Shown here: positions 1 to 14,300 of the stretch, piece after piece | How the letters are laid out: every line of letters begins with the position of its first letter | How positions within the stretch are numbered: position 1 is the first letter of the stretch | Assembly: GCA_036346395.1 (NCBI GenBank) | Contig: CM070596.1 | Location: forward strand, 25,458,177-25,522,176 | Direction of reading: 5' to 3' | Length of the DNA: 64,000 nucleotides | Source of the DNA: Hsuehochloa calcarea | Taxonomy: Eukaryota > Streptophyta > Magnoliopsida > Poales > Poaceae | Notes under the pieces: model-generated | Told to the model about the DNA's origin: nothing | Database searches by the model: none | What the model saw: only the letters and a program-made list of their open reading frames with translations | Made by a program: the position numbers and the translations under genes

Positions 1-1747
1 TCCCTCATACGAACTCCGATTCCATCGATTCAAATTCCTATATTCATATAAAGTCGATATCTTACTTCCAGTATTTATTTATTAATTTTTGGATTTTATT
101 TGGATTTCATTTGAATGCTATTTGAATTTGGATCGTTTACGCGTATAGATTTCGACGACTTCGGACATCCGCATTTCGACACCGTTTGAGAATAACATAT
201 AACCAAGCAAGGCAAGTTATACCTTTGATCATATTTGATCCCAATATTTCAAATTATTTAAATTCTGTTTGAAATTATTATTGCATGCTATTTCTATTCA
301 AGTAATTTAAATACATGTTTTTAAATTATAGTTATTCCCATTGCCATTGTATAGCCAACTTTGCTATTGAATGAAACATACCTTGACACATTAGATAAAA
401 ATCTGGTTTATGCAGAGTATGAACCAAAATATTTTGGGAAAAATTATGCTTAGACATGCTTAGACCAAAAATGTTGATTCAGAATTTGGCCCAAATGATC
501 AACAATTGTTTAAAAGCTCGTGACATTGGTTTGTCATGGAAGATTTTACAAATGACTTTGAAAAGCAAAAATGAAAAGTTGGTTTGTACTTGGCGAAATG
601 GATGCTTGGTGGGTGCGAGGTTTATGCACGGCTCAATCTGGTAGGATTGAGGCCCGGGTTATTTTGAAAGTCGCCCAAGTCGATTAAGGACCGGTCTTGA
701 GCCGCATCTTGCAAAGCTCCACCGTACTACCACAAGTGCGGAATGGGACAAAGCTAAGTGAATAATTTACAACGTTCCATTGTTAGTTGTGCCATTTTGG
801 TGTGTGGGTGTCGGTTAGACAGTATTCCCACTTGGTACAAGAGGGGTTTCCATGGTGGTTAACCCAATGGAAGTGAAACCTTAGCGGCGCAAGAGGGCTT
901 CTAGCGGATGGTTAATCCAAAGGAAGTGAAACCTTAGCGGGCATGACTACTTTGGAATGACGCATTGTAAAGGTCTCGTGATAATCACTTAGTCGCACAC
1001 CTACGGAAGTGTGTCAGACGGACATTAAAAGTTGATTATCTCTTGTGGGTAAAGTTGTACCACCTCTGCAGAGTGTAAAACTATTCGAATAGCCGTGTCC
1101 ACGGTCATGGACATGCTGAGCAAAGCCACTCAAAGTTAGACTTTGGTTTTTGATTTCAAAAGATTTTTATAAATGATTTGAGGATGGTTAATCCTTGTGG
1201 TAAAATTGGGCGGTTAGCCATGTGATAGGAGGGTATCCATCACCATGTTTCATATGGAGGTTATCCTACTATAAAACTTGAGAATTTATAAAAATGAATT
1301 TTAGTTATTAAATAACTGCTTTGGAACTTAGTAACAAATATTTAAAGAAAACATTGCTTTATGCAAATTCAACCAATAAGCCTTCCTTTGATATATCCAT
1401 GCATGCATTAACTCTGTTATTGGGTGTAACTTGCGAGCACGGTAGTTGTGCTCACCCTTGCTTCATGCAAATAAATTTCAGAGGAGAAGGACTTCGGATC
1501 TCGACGACTAGGCCGCTACCCCAGTCGATTGCCTGTGGCAGATCAACTGGACCCCACTACTTCTTCGCCTTCCGCTGTGTTTGTTTAATGTTGGCTTGTA
1601 AGCCTTTCTTGTAATCAACTCTGCTATTTATTAATAAAGTTGTGCGATTTATGGATGTTACCATATCTGTTTACTGTGTGAACTAGCTACTGATCATGGG
1701 ACTAGTTCGAAATGCACGAGGATTCTGGGTGTTACTCCCGGTCCGAT
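1..1747 (+). repeat. Element D, LTR copy 1 (3' part only)
   Basis: This is the right-hand 1.75 kb of an LTR whose left part lies outside the window. It aligns with about 4380-6128, 8790-10542 and 13212-14971. It ends about eight bases before a degraded primer site (AGTATCGAGCC for TGGTATCAGAGCC). Many differences from the other copies fall at CAG/CTG sites. Where they can be compared, several variants in its last 500 bases are shared with LTR copy 4 and not with copies 2 and 3. Confidence 0.85.
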
Positions 1748-2521
1748 GAAAATAGTATCGAGCCATGTCGATCGTAGGTCGTGACCTAGTTAGAATGGAC
1801 GTTAGTTGAATACTTCAAAACTTATTTTATATAACAAGAAAAATAATGTGTTCTCTCCTCATCTTGGTCATCTATCTATCTTTAGTTCCTTCATGATATT
1901 CTTTCTTACCTAACTCTCTCATCACCATTTTGTAATGTTAAATGGATCCTCTTGCCCTTGAAAAATTTCTATAATTGGTCAGCACGATTATTAACCCTTA
2001 CATTCAAGACCCCAAGGCATGCATCGTCGTCGTCACCATCCAAGGACAATGGACATGATTAATCAAAGGCGTGAGCCAGAAGATCGCGATGTCGACCTAA
2101 CCATATAGTCTAAGTTTGCCAAGACTCATTACGTGTATTGAGTGCTTTCACGACTTATGAGTATTGATCGAGTAGAGCGTTGTATTATTTCTTAATTTGT
2201 ATCGTATATTTTCTTTTAGTACGTCGTACATAGATCTTTTGATCTTGTGTACAACGTTTGCTTTAAATGAGTAGTCTTCTTATCTCGTAGATTTCTTTCT
2301 CATCCTTTGCTACCGTCTCTTATCTAACAACCCATTGAAATCCTAACCTATCGATGCCCTGAGACTTGAAAGGCAGTCGATACTTCAAAACTTGAACAAC
2401 TCAAGACCCTAACCAAATTGAAGACAAACTCTATGTCTCAATTTCTTTATCATATGTCCATCTTCTTTCTTTCTAGCTTCTCGAATCTCGTGGGACGAGA
2501 TTCCTTTTAAGGGGGGTAGTT
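1748..2521 (+). other. Element D, internal segment 1 (non-coding)
   Basis: It runs from the primer-binding region to the purine tract at about 2507-2519. No open frame of note occurs in it. The first 40 or so bases, including 'gtaggtcgtgacctag', are shared with the leader of the chromovirus E (minus strand from about 55060). The rest is AT-rich sequence with no recognisable domain. Its role is limited to cis functions: priming, presumably packaging, and plus-strand priming. Confidence 0.8.
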
Positions 2522-3552
2522 TGTAACATCCCAAAGTTCTGTTACCAAAATAAAATATATAAAGTTATTATTTTATTGGATTTTCTGACTGTCGAAGATT
2601 TTCTCGATTTTTCTGTAACCTAAAAAGAGTTTTCACTGTTAAAAGTAAAATAATAATACTAATAATTTAATTTCTTGGTTTTAATGTCAAAAAGAAAGTT
2701 TATTAAGTTTATTTGATTTTCTGTGATTTTATTGGATTTAAAATTGAAAAATAAAATTTTAATTAATTTACGTATTTAAAAGGGTTTTCCTATTTTCTAG
2801 AAAATGAAATCAAAATAAAAGTCAACTTTCAGTTGGAATTATTTTATTGAGTCCAAAATAATTCTAGAATTTTTGGGAATTTTCTAGAATTTTGACCTCT
2901 TTTACTATTTTCTAAAGTGCTCTCAACTTGTGGTTAATTTAAATTTCGAAAATTATTTAATAAAAAAAAAATCAGAAAAAGGGAGTTCGCATCCGGTCAC
3001 CCATCTTTCCCCTGCTCTAATATGTGCACGCTTACCTCCAAAGTTCCTACAGCATGTGCTACCAACAGGCCATTTGGTTTGTATTGAGTAGTATTTCCTT
3101 CCTCTCTTTTATCTATTTTTGATTGCTTCTTCAACCTCCAACAGAGCATTTTCTTCTCTGTAGTTTTCTTTCTTCCATGAGCATATCAATGGCAACCACC
3201 ACCACCGAGTGCAGCCGGCCACCACCGACCACACCACCGGCTGCTCCTCACCCCGCCCCTACTCGGCCACCGCCACCGCCTCCGCCGCCCATGTCGGCCG
3301 TAGCCATGAACAAAAGCTCGAAGCTCCATTAATGGCCGCCTTCACTCTTTCTTCCGTTTCTCCTCACTCAATGCACCAAATTGAATGCCGTCTGTGCCAC
3401 ACGTCCGTAGTAACGTCACCTACATTACTACACCATCAATTGACCGTTTCTTCCTCCCATTTAAGAGCAGTTTTCAGTTTTCCGATTGACATTATTACAC
3501 CCAAAATATCGTTTCTTCTCTCTTGAATTCTCACCAATCCGCCACCCCTCCC

Positions 3553-3560
3553 TATATAAA
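3553..3560 (+). promoter_or_regulatory. TATA box of D LTR copy 2
   Basis: TATATAAA lies in the context CCCTATATAAAGCGACC, with a C-rich putative start region 25-35 bases downstream. The same motif is found at the equivalent place in copies 3 and 4. Confidence 0.65.
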
Positions 3561-6007
3561 GCGACCTCCAGCAGCTCCTCTACACCCTCAACACACCCCA
3601 AAACCTCTCCTCCCTCTCCCTTGGTTTGGCCACATTTGCGATTTGAAGTTCGCCGTCGGTTCTTCGTTCTTCCTCTTGTGCGTCGCCTCGGTGGAGCTTC
3701 GCCACTTCGACACCACCATCGGCACCGCGACGTCGTGCTCTGGCGTGGATGCCTTCGCCGTCAAGTTGTCGCCGAGCACCACCACCCCTTTCCATGGCCG
3801 ACGGCTCTCGGCCGCCGCCGCCGTCGTCGACCACCGGACCGCGCCGTCACCACCATCGGCTCCGTCTTGGCGTCGGCAATCCATTTTGGTAATTTCCGGC
3901 CACTCTTCCCTCTCTTTCCCTGGCGCCATCACCTTCCTCCTTTCTCTGTTGCTTCGCTTCTTGGAGAAGATGAGCAGTAGCTTACTAGTTATTAGTCTTG
4001 TCTTGTGCAAACTAAATTAGGTTGTGAAATTCATTCAAAATCCATTGCTCTCTAATGCAAACTCGAATCCGATAATTCTTACTCGTAAAATCATCTAAAT
4101 TCATCCTTTATTTTGAGTATTTATTTTGTAATTTCAGTTTTTATTATATTATAGCTGTTTTTCTATTTGCGCGTCGTCGCCGCTGATCGGTCGTCACGAG
4201 CGAACTGCTACCGTTGGGTAGAGTGCATCGCCAAGATTTCATATTCGTTGTCCGCCGGCCATCTCTCCATTCCTATCGCCTGCACGGCCAGTTCTTCCGC
4301 TCATTACACTATTTACGTATGCATGAAAATGAATAGTGCCATGCAAACTACTATTCACTCTCCTTCCGAATTTCGTTCTCCCTCATACGAACTCCGATTC
4401 CATCGATTCAAATTCCTATATTCATATAAAGTCGATATCTTACTTCCAGTATTTATTTATTAATTTTGGATTTTATTTGGATTTCATTTGAATGCTATTT
4501 GAATTTGGATCGTTTACGCGTATAGATTTCGACGACTTCGGACATCCGCATTTCGACACCGTTTGAGAATAACATATAACCAAGCAAGGCAAGTTATACC
4601 TTTGATCATATTTGATCCCAATATTTCAAATTATTTAAATTCTGTTTTAAATTATTATTGCATGCTATTTCTATTCAAGTAATTTAAATACCTGTTTTAA
4701 ATTATAGTTATTCCCATTGCCATTGTATAGCCAACTTTGCTGTTGAATGAAACATACCTTGACACATTAGATAAAAATCTGGTTTATGCATTAGTATGAA
4801 CCAAAATATTTTGGGAAAAATTATGCTTAGACATGCTTAGACACAAAATGTTGATTCAAAATTTGGCCCAAATGATCAACAATTGTTTAAAAGCTTGTGA
4901 CATTGGTTTGTCATGGAAGATTTTACAAATGACTTTGAAAAGCAAAAATGAAAAGTTGGTTTGTACTTGGGCGAAATGGATGCTTGGTGGGTGCAGGTTT
5001 ATGCACGGGCTCAATCTGGGTAGGATTGAGGCCCAGGGGTTATTTTGAAAGTCGCCCAAGTCAGTTAAGGACCGGTCTTCGAGCCGCATCTTGCAAAGCT
5101 CCACCGTACTACCACAAGTCTGGAATGGGACAGGCTAGGCTGAATAATTTGCAACGTTCCATTGTTAGTTGTGCCATTTTGGTGTGTGGGTGTCGGTTAG
5201 ACAGTATTCCACTTGGTACAAGAGGGGTTTCCGTGGTGGTTAACCCAATGGAAGTGAAACCTTAGCGGCGCAAGAGGGGGCTTCTAGCGGATGGTTAATC
5301 CAAAGGAAGTGAAACCTTAGCGGGCATGACTACTTTGGAATGACGCATTGTAAAGGTCTCGTGATAATCACTTAGTCGCACACCTACGGAAGTGTGTCAG
5401 ACGGACATTAAAAGTTGATTATCTCTTGTGGGTAAAGTTGTACCACCTCTGCAGAGTGTAAAACTATTCGAATAGCCGTGTCCACGGTCATGGACATGTT
5501 GAGCAAAGCCACTCAAAGTTAGACTTTGGTTTTGATTTCAAAAGATTTTTACAAATGATTTGAGGATGGTTAATCCTTGTGGTAAAATTCGGCGGTTAGC
5601 CATGTGATAGGAGGGTATCCATCACCATGTTTCATATGGAGGTTATCCTACTATAAAACTTGAGAATTTATAAAATGAATTTTAGTTATTAAATAAGCGC
5701 TTTGGAACTTAGTAACAAATATTTAAAGAAAACATTGCTTTATGCAAATTCAACCAATAAGCCTTCCTTTGATATATCCATGCATGCATTAACTCATTAT
5801 TGGGTGTAACTTGCGAGCACGGTAGTTGTGCTCACCCTTGCTTCATGCAAATAAATTTGAGAGGAGAAGGACTTGGATCTCGACGACTAGGCGCTACCCG
5901 ATCGATTGCACGTGGCGAATCAACTGGACCCCACTACTTCTTCGCCTTCATTGTGTTTGTTTAATGTTGGCTTGTAAGCCTTTCTTGTAATCAACTCGCT
6001 ATTTATT

Positions 6008-6013
6008 AATAAA
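6008..6013 (+). promoter_or_regulatory. Polyadenylation signal in D LTR copy 2
   Basis: AATAAA occurs in 'ttattaataaagttgtgc', about 115 bases before the LTR end. It is conserved in every copy (for example near 1630, 10425 and 14855). Its position after the TATA box and before the LTR end fits the R/U5 boundary. Confidence 0.55.
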
Positions 6014-6128
6014 GTTGTGCGATTTATGGATGTTACCATATCTCATTTCTTGTGTGAACTAGCTACTGATCATGGGACTAGTTCAGAAATGCACAGAGGA
6101 TTCTGGGGTGTTACTCCCGGGTCCGACA

Positions 6129-6907
6129 GAAATGGTATCAGAGCCATGTCGACTGTAGGTCGTGACCTAGTTAGAATGGACGTTAGTTGAATACTTCAAA
6201 ACTTATTTTATATAACAAGAAAAATAATGTGTTCTCTCCTCATCTTGGTCATCTATCTATCTTTAGTTCCTTCATGATATTCTTTCTTACCTAACTCTCT
6301 CATCACCATTTTGTAATGTTAAATGGATCCTCTTGCCCTTGAAAAATTTCTATAATTGGTCAGCACGATTATTAACCCTTACATTCAAGACCCCCAAGGC
6401 ATGCATCGTCGTCGTCACCATCCAAGGACAATGGACATGATTAATCAAAGACTGTGAACCGAAGATCGCGATGTCAGCCTAACCATATAGTCTAAGTTTG
6501 CCAAGACTCATTCTGTGTATTGAGTGCTTTCACCAGCTTATGAGTATTGATCGAGTAGAACGTTGTATTATTTCTTAATTTGTATCGTATATTTTCTTTT
6601 AGTACGTCGTACATAGATCTTTTGATCTTGTGTACAACGTTTGCTTTAAATGAGTAGTCTTCTTATCTCGTAGATTTCTTTCTCATCCTTTGCTACCGTC
6701 TCTTATCTAACAACCCATTGAAATCCTAACCTATCGATGCCCCTGAGACTTGAAAGACGAGTCGATACTTCAAAACTTCGAACAACTCAAGACCCTAACC
6801 AAATTGAAGACAAACTCTATGTCTCAATTTCTTTATCATATGTCCATCTTCTTTCTTTCTAGCTTCTCCGAATCTCGGGGACGAGATTCCTTTTAAGGGG
6901 GGTAGTT
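6129..6907 (+). other. Element D, internal segment 2 (non-coding)
   Basis: The segment contains the best preserved primer site in the array at 6133-6145 and the purine tract at about 6893-6904. It is nearly identical to the other two internal segments. No gag, protease, RT or integrase similarity was found in any frame. Confidence 0.82.
6133..6145 (+). other. Primer-binding site of element D
   Basis: TGGTATCAGAGCC is complementary to the 3' end of plant initiator-methionine tRNA and lies four bases after the LTR end. Copies at about 1753 and 10547 read AGTATCGAGCC and TGGTATCGAGCC, that is, with losses at the CAG. Confidence 0.88.
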
Positions 6908-9900
6908 TGTAACATCCCAAAGTTCTGTTACCAAAATAAAATATATAAAGTTATTATTTTATTGGATTTTCTGACTGTCGAAGATTTTCTCGATTTTTCT
7001 GTAACCTAAAAAGAGTTTTCACTGTTAAAAGTAAAATAATAATACTAATAATTTAATTTCTTGGTTTTAATGTCAAAAAGAAAGTTTATTAAGTTTATTT
7101 GATTTTCTGTGATTTTATTGGATTTAAAATTGAAAAATAAAATTTTAATTAATTTCTGGTATTTAAAAAGGGTTTTCCTATTTTCTAGAAAATGAAATCA
7201 AAATAAAAGTCAACTTTCAGTTGGAATTATTTTTATTGAGTCCAAAATAATTCTAGAATTTTTGGGAATTTTTCTAGAATTTTGACCTCTTTTACTATTT
7301 TCTAAAGTGCTCTCAACTTGTGGTTAATTTGAATTTCGAAAATTATTTAATAAAAAAAAAATCAGAAAAAGGGAGTTCCCATCCGGTCACCCATCTTTCC
7401 CCTGCTCTAATATGTGCACGCTTACCTCCAAAGTTCCTACAGCATGTGCTACCAACAGGCCATTTGGTTTGTATTGAGTAGTATTTCCCCTTCCTCTCTT
7501 TTATCTATTTTTGATTGCTTCTTCAACCTCCAACCGAGAGCATTTTCTTCTCTGTAGTTTTCTTTCTTCCATGAGCATATCAATGGCAACCACCACCACC
7601 GAGTGCAGCCGCCACCACCGACCACACCACCGGCTGCTCCTCACCCGCCGCCCCTACTCCGGCCACGGCCACCGCCTCCGCCGCCATGTCGGCCGTAGCC
7701 ATGAACAAAAGCTCAAAGCTCCATTAATGGCCGCCTTCACTCTTTCTTCCGTTTCTCCTCACTCAATGCACCAAATTGAATGCCGTCTGTGCCCACACGT
7801 CCGTAGTAACGTCACCTACATTACTACACCATCAATTGACCGTTTCTTCCTCCCATTTAAGAGCAGTTTTCAGTTTTCCGATTGACATTATTACACCCGA
7901 AAATATCGTTTCTTCTCTCTTGAATTCTCACCAATCCGGCCACCCCTTCCCCTATATAAAGCGACCTCCAGCAGCTCCTCTACACCCTCAACACACCCCC
8001 AAAACCTCTCCTCCCCTCTCCCCTTGGTTTGGCCACATTTGCGATTTGAAGTTCGCCGTCAGTTCTTCGTTCTTCCTCTCGTGCGTCGCCTCCGGTGGAG
8101 CTTCGCCACTTTCGACACCACCATCGGCACCGCGACGTCGTGCTCTGGCGTGGATGCCTTCGCCGTCAAGTTGTCGCGGAGCACCACCACCCTTTCCATG
8201 GCCGCGGCTCTCGGCGCCGCCCGCCGCGTCGTCGACCACCGGACCGCGCCGTCACCACCATCGGCTCCGTCTTGGCGTCGGCAATCCATTTTGGTAATTT
8301 CCGGCCACTCTTCCCTCTCTTTCCCTGGCGCCATCACCTTCCTCCTTTCTCTGTTGCCGCTTCTTGGAGAAGATGAGCAGTAGCTTACTAGTTATTAGTC
8401 TTGTACTGTGCAAACTAAATTAGGTTGTGAAATTCATTCCGAAATCCATTGCTCTCTAATGCAAACTCCGAATCCGATAATTCTTACTCGTAAAATCATC
8501 TAAATTCATCCTTTATTTTGAGTATTTATTTTGTAATTTCCAGTTTTTATTATATTATAGCTGTTTTTCTATTTGCGCGTCGTCGCCGCGACCGGTCGTC
8601 GCCGGGCGAACTGCTACCGTTGGGTAGAGTGCATCGCCAAGATTTCATATTCGTTGTCCGCCGGCCATCTCTCCATTCCTATCGCCTGCACGGCCAGTTC
8701 TTCCGCTCATTACACTATTTACGTATGCATGAAAATGAATAGTGCCATGCAAACTACTATTCACTCTCCCTTCCGGAATTTCGTTCTCCCTCATACGAAC
8801 TCCGATTCCATCGATTCAAATTCCTATATTCATATAAAGTCGATATCTTACTTCCAGTATTTATTTATTAATTTTTGGATTTTATTTGGATTTCATTTGA
8901 ATGCTATTTGAATTTGGATCGTTTACGCGTATAGATTTCGACGACTTCGGACATCCGCATTTCGACACCGTTTGAGAATAACATATAACCAAGCAAGGCA
9001 AGTTATACCTTTGATCATATTTGATCCCAATATTTCAAATTATTTAAATTCTGTTTGAAATTATTATTGCATGCTATTTCTATTCAAGTAATTTAAATAC
9101 ATGTTTTTAAATTATAGTTATTCCCATTGCCATTGTATAGCCAACTTTGCTATTGAATGAAACATACCTTGACACATTAGATAAAAATCTGGTTTATGCA
9201 GTAGTATGAACCAAAATATTTTGGGAAAAATTATGCTTAGACATGCTTAGACCAAAAATGTTCAGTTCCGGGAATTTGGCCCAAATGATCAACAATTGTT
9301 TAAAAGCCTGTGACATTGGTTTGTCATGGAAGATTTTACAAATGACTTTGAAAAGCAAAAATGAAAAGTTGGTTTGTACTTGGGCGAAATGGATGCTTGG
9401 TGGGTGCAGGTTTATGCACGGGCTCAATCTGGGTAGGATTGAGGCCCAGGGGTTATTTTGAAAGTCGCCCAAGTCAGTTAAGGACCGGTCTTCGAGCCGC
9501 ATCTTGCAAAGCTCCACCGTACTACCACAAGTCTGGAATGGGACAGGCTAGGCTGAATAATTTGCAACGTTCCATTGTTAGTTGTGCCATTTTGGTGTGT
9601 GGGTGTCGGTTAGACAGTATTCCCACTTGGTACAAGAGGGGGTTTCCGGCGGGTGGTTAACCCAATGGAAGTGAAACCTTAGCGGCGCAAGAGGGGGCTT
9701 CTAGCGGATGGTTAATCCAAAGGAAGTGAAACCTTAGCGGGCATGACTACTTTGGAATGACGCATTGTAAAGGTCTCGTGATAATCACTTAGTCGCACAC
9801 CTACGGAGTGTGTCGACGGACATTAAAGTTGATTATCTCTTGTGGGTAAAGTTGTACCACCTCTGCAGAGTGTAAAACTATTGAATAGCCGTGTCCACGG

Positions 9901-10542
9901 TCATGGACATCTTGAGCAAAGCCACTCAAAGTTAGACTTTGGTTTTGATTTCAAAAGATTTTTACAAATGATTTGAGGATGGTTAATCCTTGTGGTAAAA
10001 TTAGGCGGTTAGCCATGTGATAGGAGGGTATCCATCACCATGTTTCATATGGAGGTTATCCTACTATAAAACTTGAGAATTTATAAAATGAATTTTAGTT
10101 ATTAAATAAGCGCTTTGGAACTTAGTAACAAATATTTAAAGAAAACATTGCTTTATGCAAATTCAACCAATAAGCCTTCCTTTGATATATCCATGCATGC
10201 ATTAACTCATGTTATTGGGTGTAACTTGCGAGCACGGTAGTTGTGCTCACCCTTGCTTCATGCAAATAAATTTGAGAGGAGAAGGACTTGGATCTCGACG
10301 ACTAGGCGCTACCCAACGATTGCACATGGCGAATCAAGCTGGACCCCACTACTTCTTCGCCTTCCATTGTGTTTGTTTAATGTTGGCTTGTAAGCCTTTC
10401 TTGTAATCAACTCTGCTATTTATTAATAAAGTTGTGCGATTTATGGATGTTACCATATCTGTTTACTGTGTGAACTAGCTACTGATCATGGGACTAGTTC
10501 AGAAATGCACAGAGGATTCTGGGTGTTACTCCGGTCCGATGC
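6908..10542 (+). repeat. Element D, LTR copy 3 (complete)
   Basis: The copy starts TGTAACATCCC at 6908 and ends near 10542, where the expected GACA is degraded to GATGC. The TATA box is at 7953-7960. It is a mosaic: around 9262 it shares an indel with copy 4 ('gttcagttccggg'), whereas from about 9380 onward it follows copy 2. Confidence 0.86.
7953..7960 (+). promoter_or_regulatory. TATA box of D LTR copy 3
   Basis: TATATAAA, at the same offset within the LTR as the TATA boxes of copies 2 and 4. Confidence 0.62.
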
Positions 10543-11318
10543 GAAATGGTATCGAGCCATGTCATTGTAGGTCGTGACCTAGTTAGAATGGGCGTTAGTT
10601 GAATACTTCAAAACTTATTTTATATAACAAGAAAAATAATGTGTTCTCTCCTCATCTTGGTCATCTATCTATCTTTAGTTCCTTCATGATATTCTTTCTT
10701 ACCTAACTCTCTCATCACCATTTTGTAATGTTAAATGGATCCTCTTGCCCTTGAAAAATTTCTATAATTGGTCAGCACGATTATTAACCCTTACATTCAA
10801 GACCCCCAAGGCATGCATCGTCGTCGTCACCATCCAAGGACAATGGACATGATTAATCAAAGACTGTGAACCGAAGATCGCGATGTCAGCCTAACCATAT
10901 AGTCTAAGTTTGCCAAGACTCATTCTGTGTATTGAGTGCTTTCACCAGCTTATGAGTATTGATCGAGTAGAACGTTGTATTATTTCTTAATTTGTATCGT
11001 ATATTTTCTTTTAGTACGTCGTACATAGATCTTTTGATCTTGTGTACAACGTTTGCTTTAAATGAGTAGTCTTCTTATCTCGTAGATTTCTTTCTCATCC
11101 TTTGCTACCGTCTCTTATCTAACAACCCATTGAAATCCTAACCTATCGATGCCCCTGAGACTTGAAAGGCAGTCGATACTTCAAAACTTCGAACAACTCA
11201 AGACCCTAACCAAATTGAAGACAAACTCTATGTCTCAATTTCTTTATCATATGTCCATCTTCTTTCTTTCTAGCTTCTCCGAATCTCGGGGACGAGATTC
11301 CTTTTAAGGGGGGTAGTT
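10543..11318 (+). other. Element D, internal segment 3 (non-coding)
   Basis: It runs from a degraded primer site (about 10547) to the purine tract at about 11304-11316. It is nearly identical to internal segments 1 and 2 and has no coding potential. Confidence 0.8.
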
Positions 11319-14300
11319 TGTAACATCCCAAAGTTCTGTTACCAAAATAAAATATATAAAGTTATTATTTTATTGGATTTTCTGACTGTCGAAGATTTTC
11401 TCGATTTTTCTGTAACCTAAAAAGAGTTTTCACTGTTAAAAGTAAAATAATAATACTAATAATTTAATTTCTTGGTTTTAATGTCAAAAAGAAAGTTTAT
11501 TAAGTTTATTTGATTTTCTGTGATTTTATTGGATTTAAAATTGAAAAATAAAATTTTAATTAATTTATCTGGTATTTAAAAGGGTTTTCCTATTTTCTAG
11601 AAAATGAAATCAAAAATAAAAGTCAACTTTCAGTTGGAATTATTTTTATTGAGTCCAAAATAATTCTAGAATTTTTTGGGAATTTTTCTAGAATTTTTGA
11701 CCTCTTTTTACTATTTTCTAAAGTGCTCTCAACTTGTGGTTAATTTGAATTTCGAAAATTATTTAATAAAAAAAAAATCAGAAAAAGGGAGTTCCCATCC
11801 GGTCACCCATCTTTCCCCTGCTCTAATATGTGCACGCTTACCTCCAAAGTTCCTACAGCATGTGCTACCAACAGGCCATTTGGTTTGTATTGAGTAGTAT
11901 TTCCCCTTCCTCTCTTTTATCTATTTTTTGATTGCTTCTTCAACCTCCAACCGAGAGCATTTTCTTCTCTGTAGTTTTCTTTCTTCCATGAGCATATCAA
12001 TGGCAACCACCACCACCGAGTGCAGCCGGCCACCACCGACCACACCACCGGCTGCTCCTCACCCCGCCGCCCTACTCCGGCCACGCCACCGCCTCCGCCG
12101 CCCATGTCGGCCGTAGCCATGAACAAAAGCTCCGAAGCTCCATTAATGGCCGCCTTCACTCTTTCTTCCGTTTCTCCTCACTCAATGCACCAAATTGAAT
12201 GCCGTCTGTGCCCACACGTCCGTAGTAACGTCACCTACATTACTACACCATCAATTGACCGTTTCTTCCTCCCATTTAAGAGCAGTTTTCAGTTTTCCGA
12301 TTGACATTATTACACCAAAATATCGTTTCTTCTCTCTTGAATTCTCACCAATCCGGCCACCCCTTCCCCTATATAAAGCGACCTCCAGCAGCTCCTCTAC
12401 ACCCTCAACACACCCCCAAAACCTCTCCTCCCCTCTCCCCTTGGTTTGGCCACATTTGCGATTTGAAGTTCGCCGTCAGTTCTTCGTTCTTCCTCTCGTG
12501 CGTCGCCTCCGGTGGAGCTTCGCCACTTTCGACACCACCATCGGCACCGCGACGTCATGCTCTGGCGTGGATGCCTTCGCCGTAAAGTTGTCGCGGAGCA
12601 CCACCACCCTTTCCATGGCCGACGGCTCTCGGCGCGCCGCCCGCGCCGTCGTCCACCACCGGACCGCGCCGTCACCACCATCGGCTCCGTCTTGACGTCG
12701 GCAATCCATTTTGGTAATTTCCCGGCAACTCTTCCCTCTCTTTCCCCTGGCGCCATCACCTTCCTCCTTTCTGTGTTGCTTCGCTTCTTGGAGAAGATGA
12801 ACAGTAGCTTACTAGTTATTAGTCTTGTACTATGCAAACTAAATTAGGTTGTGAAATTCATTCCGAAATCCATTGCTCTCTAATGCAAACTCCGAATCCG
12901 ATAATTCTTACTCGTAAAATCATCTAAAATCATCCTTTATTTTGAGTATTTATTTTGTAATTTCCAGTTTTTATTATATTATAGCTGTTTTTCTATTTGC
13001 GCGTCGTCGCCGCGACCGGTCGTCGCCGGGCGAACTGCTACCGTTGGGTAGAGTGCATCGCCAAGATTCCATATTCGTTGTCCGCCGCCATCTCTCCATT
13101 CCTATCGCTGCGGCGGCCAGTTCTTCCGCTCATTACACTATTCACGTATGCATGAAAATGAATAGTGCCATGCAAACTACTATTCACTCTCCCTTCCGGA
13201 ATTTCGTTCTCCCTCATACGAACTCCGATTCCATCGATTCAAATTCCTATATTCATATAAAGTCGATATCTTACTTCCAGTATTTATTTATTAATTTTTG
13301 GATTTTATTTGGATTTCATTTGAATGCTATTTGAATTTGGATCGTTTACGGCGTATAGATTTCGACGACTTCGGACATCCGCATTTCGACACCGTTTGAG
13401 AATAACATATAACCAAGCAAGGCAAGTTATACCTTTGATCATATTTGATCCCAATATTTCAAATTATTTAAATTCTGTTTGAAATTATTATTGCATGCTA
13501 TTTCTATTCAAGTAATTTAAATACATGTTTTTAAATTATAGTTATTCCCATTGCCATTGTATAGCCAACTTTGCTATTGAATGAAACATACCTTGACACA
13601 TTAGATAAAAATCTGGTTTATGCAGTAGTATGAACCAAAATATTTTGGGAAAAATTATGCTTAGACATGCTTAGACCAAAAATGTTCAGTTCCGGGAATT
13701 TGGCCCAAATGATCAACAATTGTTTAAAAGCCTGTGACATTGGTTTGTCATGGAAGATTTTACAAATGACTTTGAAAAGCAAAAATGAAAAGTTGGTTTG
13801 TACTTGGCGAAATGGATGCTTGGTGGGTGCGAGTTTATGCAGGGCTCAATCTGGTAGGATTGAGGCCCGTGGGTTATTTTGAAAGTCGCCCAAGTCAGTT
13901 AAGGACCGGTCTTCGAGCCGCATCTTGCAAAGCTCCACCGTACTACCACAAGTCTGGAATGGGACAGGCTAGGCTGAATAATTTGCAACGTTCCATTGTT
14001 AGTTGTGCCATTTTGGTGTGTGGGTGTCGGTTAGACAGTATTCCCACTTGGTACAAGAGGGGGTTTCCGGCGGGTGGTTAACCCAATGGAAGTGAAACCT
14101 TAGCAGCGCAAGAGGGGGCTTCTAGCGGATGGTTAATCCAAAGGAAGTGAAACCTTAGCGGGCATGACTACTTTGGAATGACGCATTGTAAAGGTCTCGT
14201 GATAATCACTTAGTCGCACACCTACGGAAGTGTGTCAGACGGACATTAAAAGTTGATTATCTCTTGTGGGTAAAGTTGTACCACCTCTGCAGAGTGTAAA

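Larger units (their letters stand above)
2522..6128 (+). repeat. Element D, LTR copy 2 (complete, about 3.6 kb)
   Basis: The copy is bounded by TGTAACATCCC at 2522 and GTCCGACA ending at 6128, followed five bases later by a perfect primer site. It carries a TATA box (3553-3560) after a C/T-rich, GC-rich stretch, and an AATAAA at 6008-6013. Transcription is therefore expected to start near 3585 and end shortly after 6013, giving an unusually long R region. Several substitutions near 4640-4750 are private to this copy. The proline- and histidine-rich open frames at 3123-4020 fall in GC-rich LTR sequence, differ between copies, and are not treated as genes. Confidence 0.88.

Noticed and set aside
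3123..4020. Several overlapping Pro/His/Ser-rich open frames in D LTRs (also near 7511-8383 and 11917-12847)
   Set aside because: They lie in GC-rich LTR sequence around the TATA box and leader, occur in all frames and both strands, and change frame between copies. No domain is recognisable.
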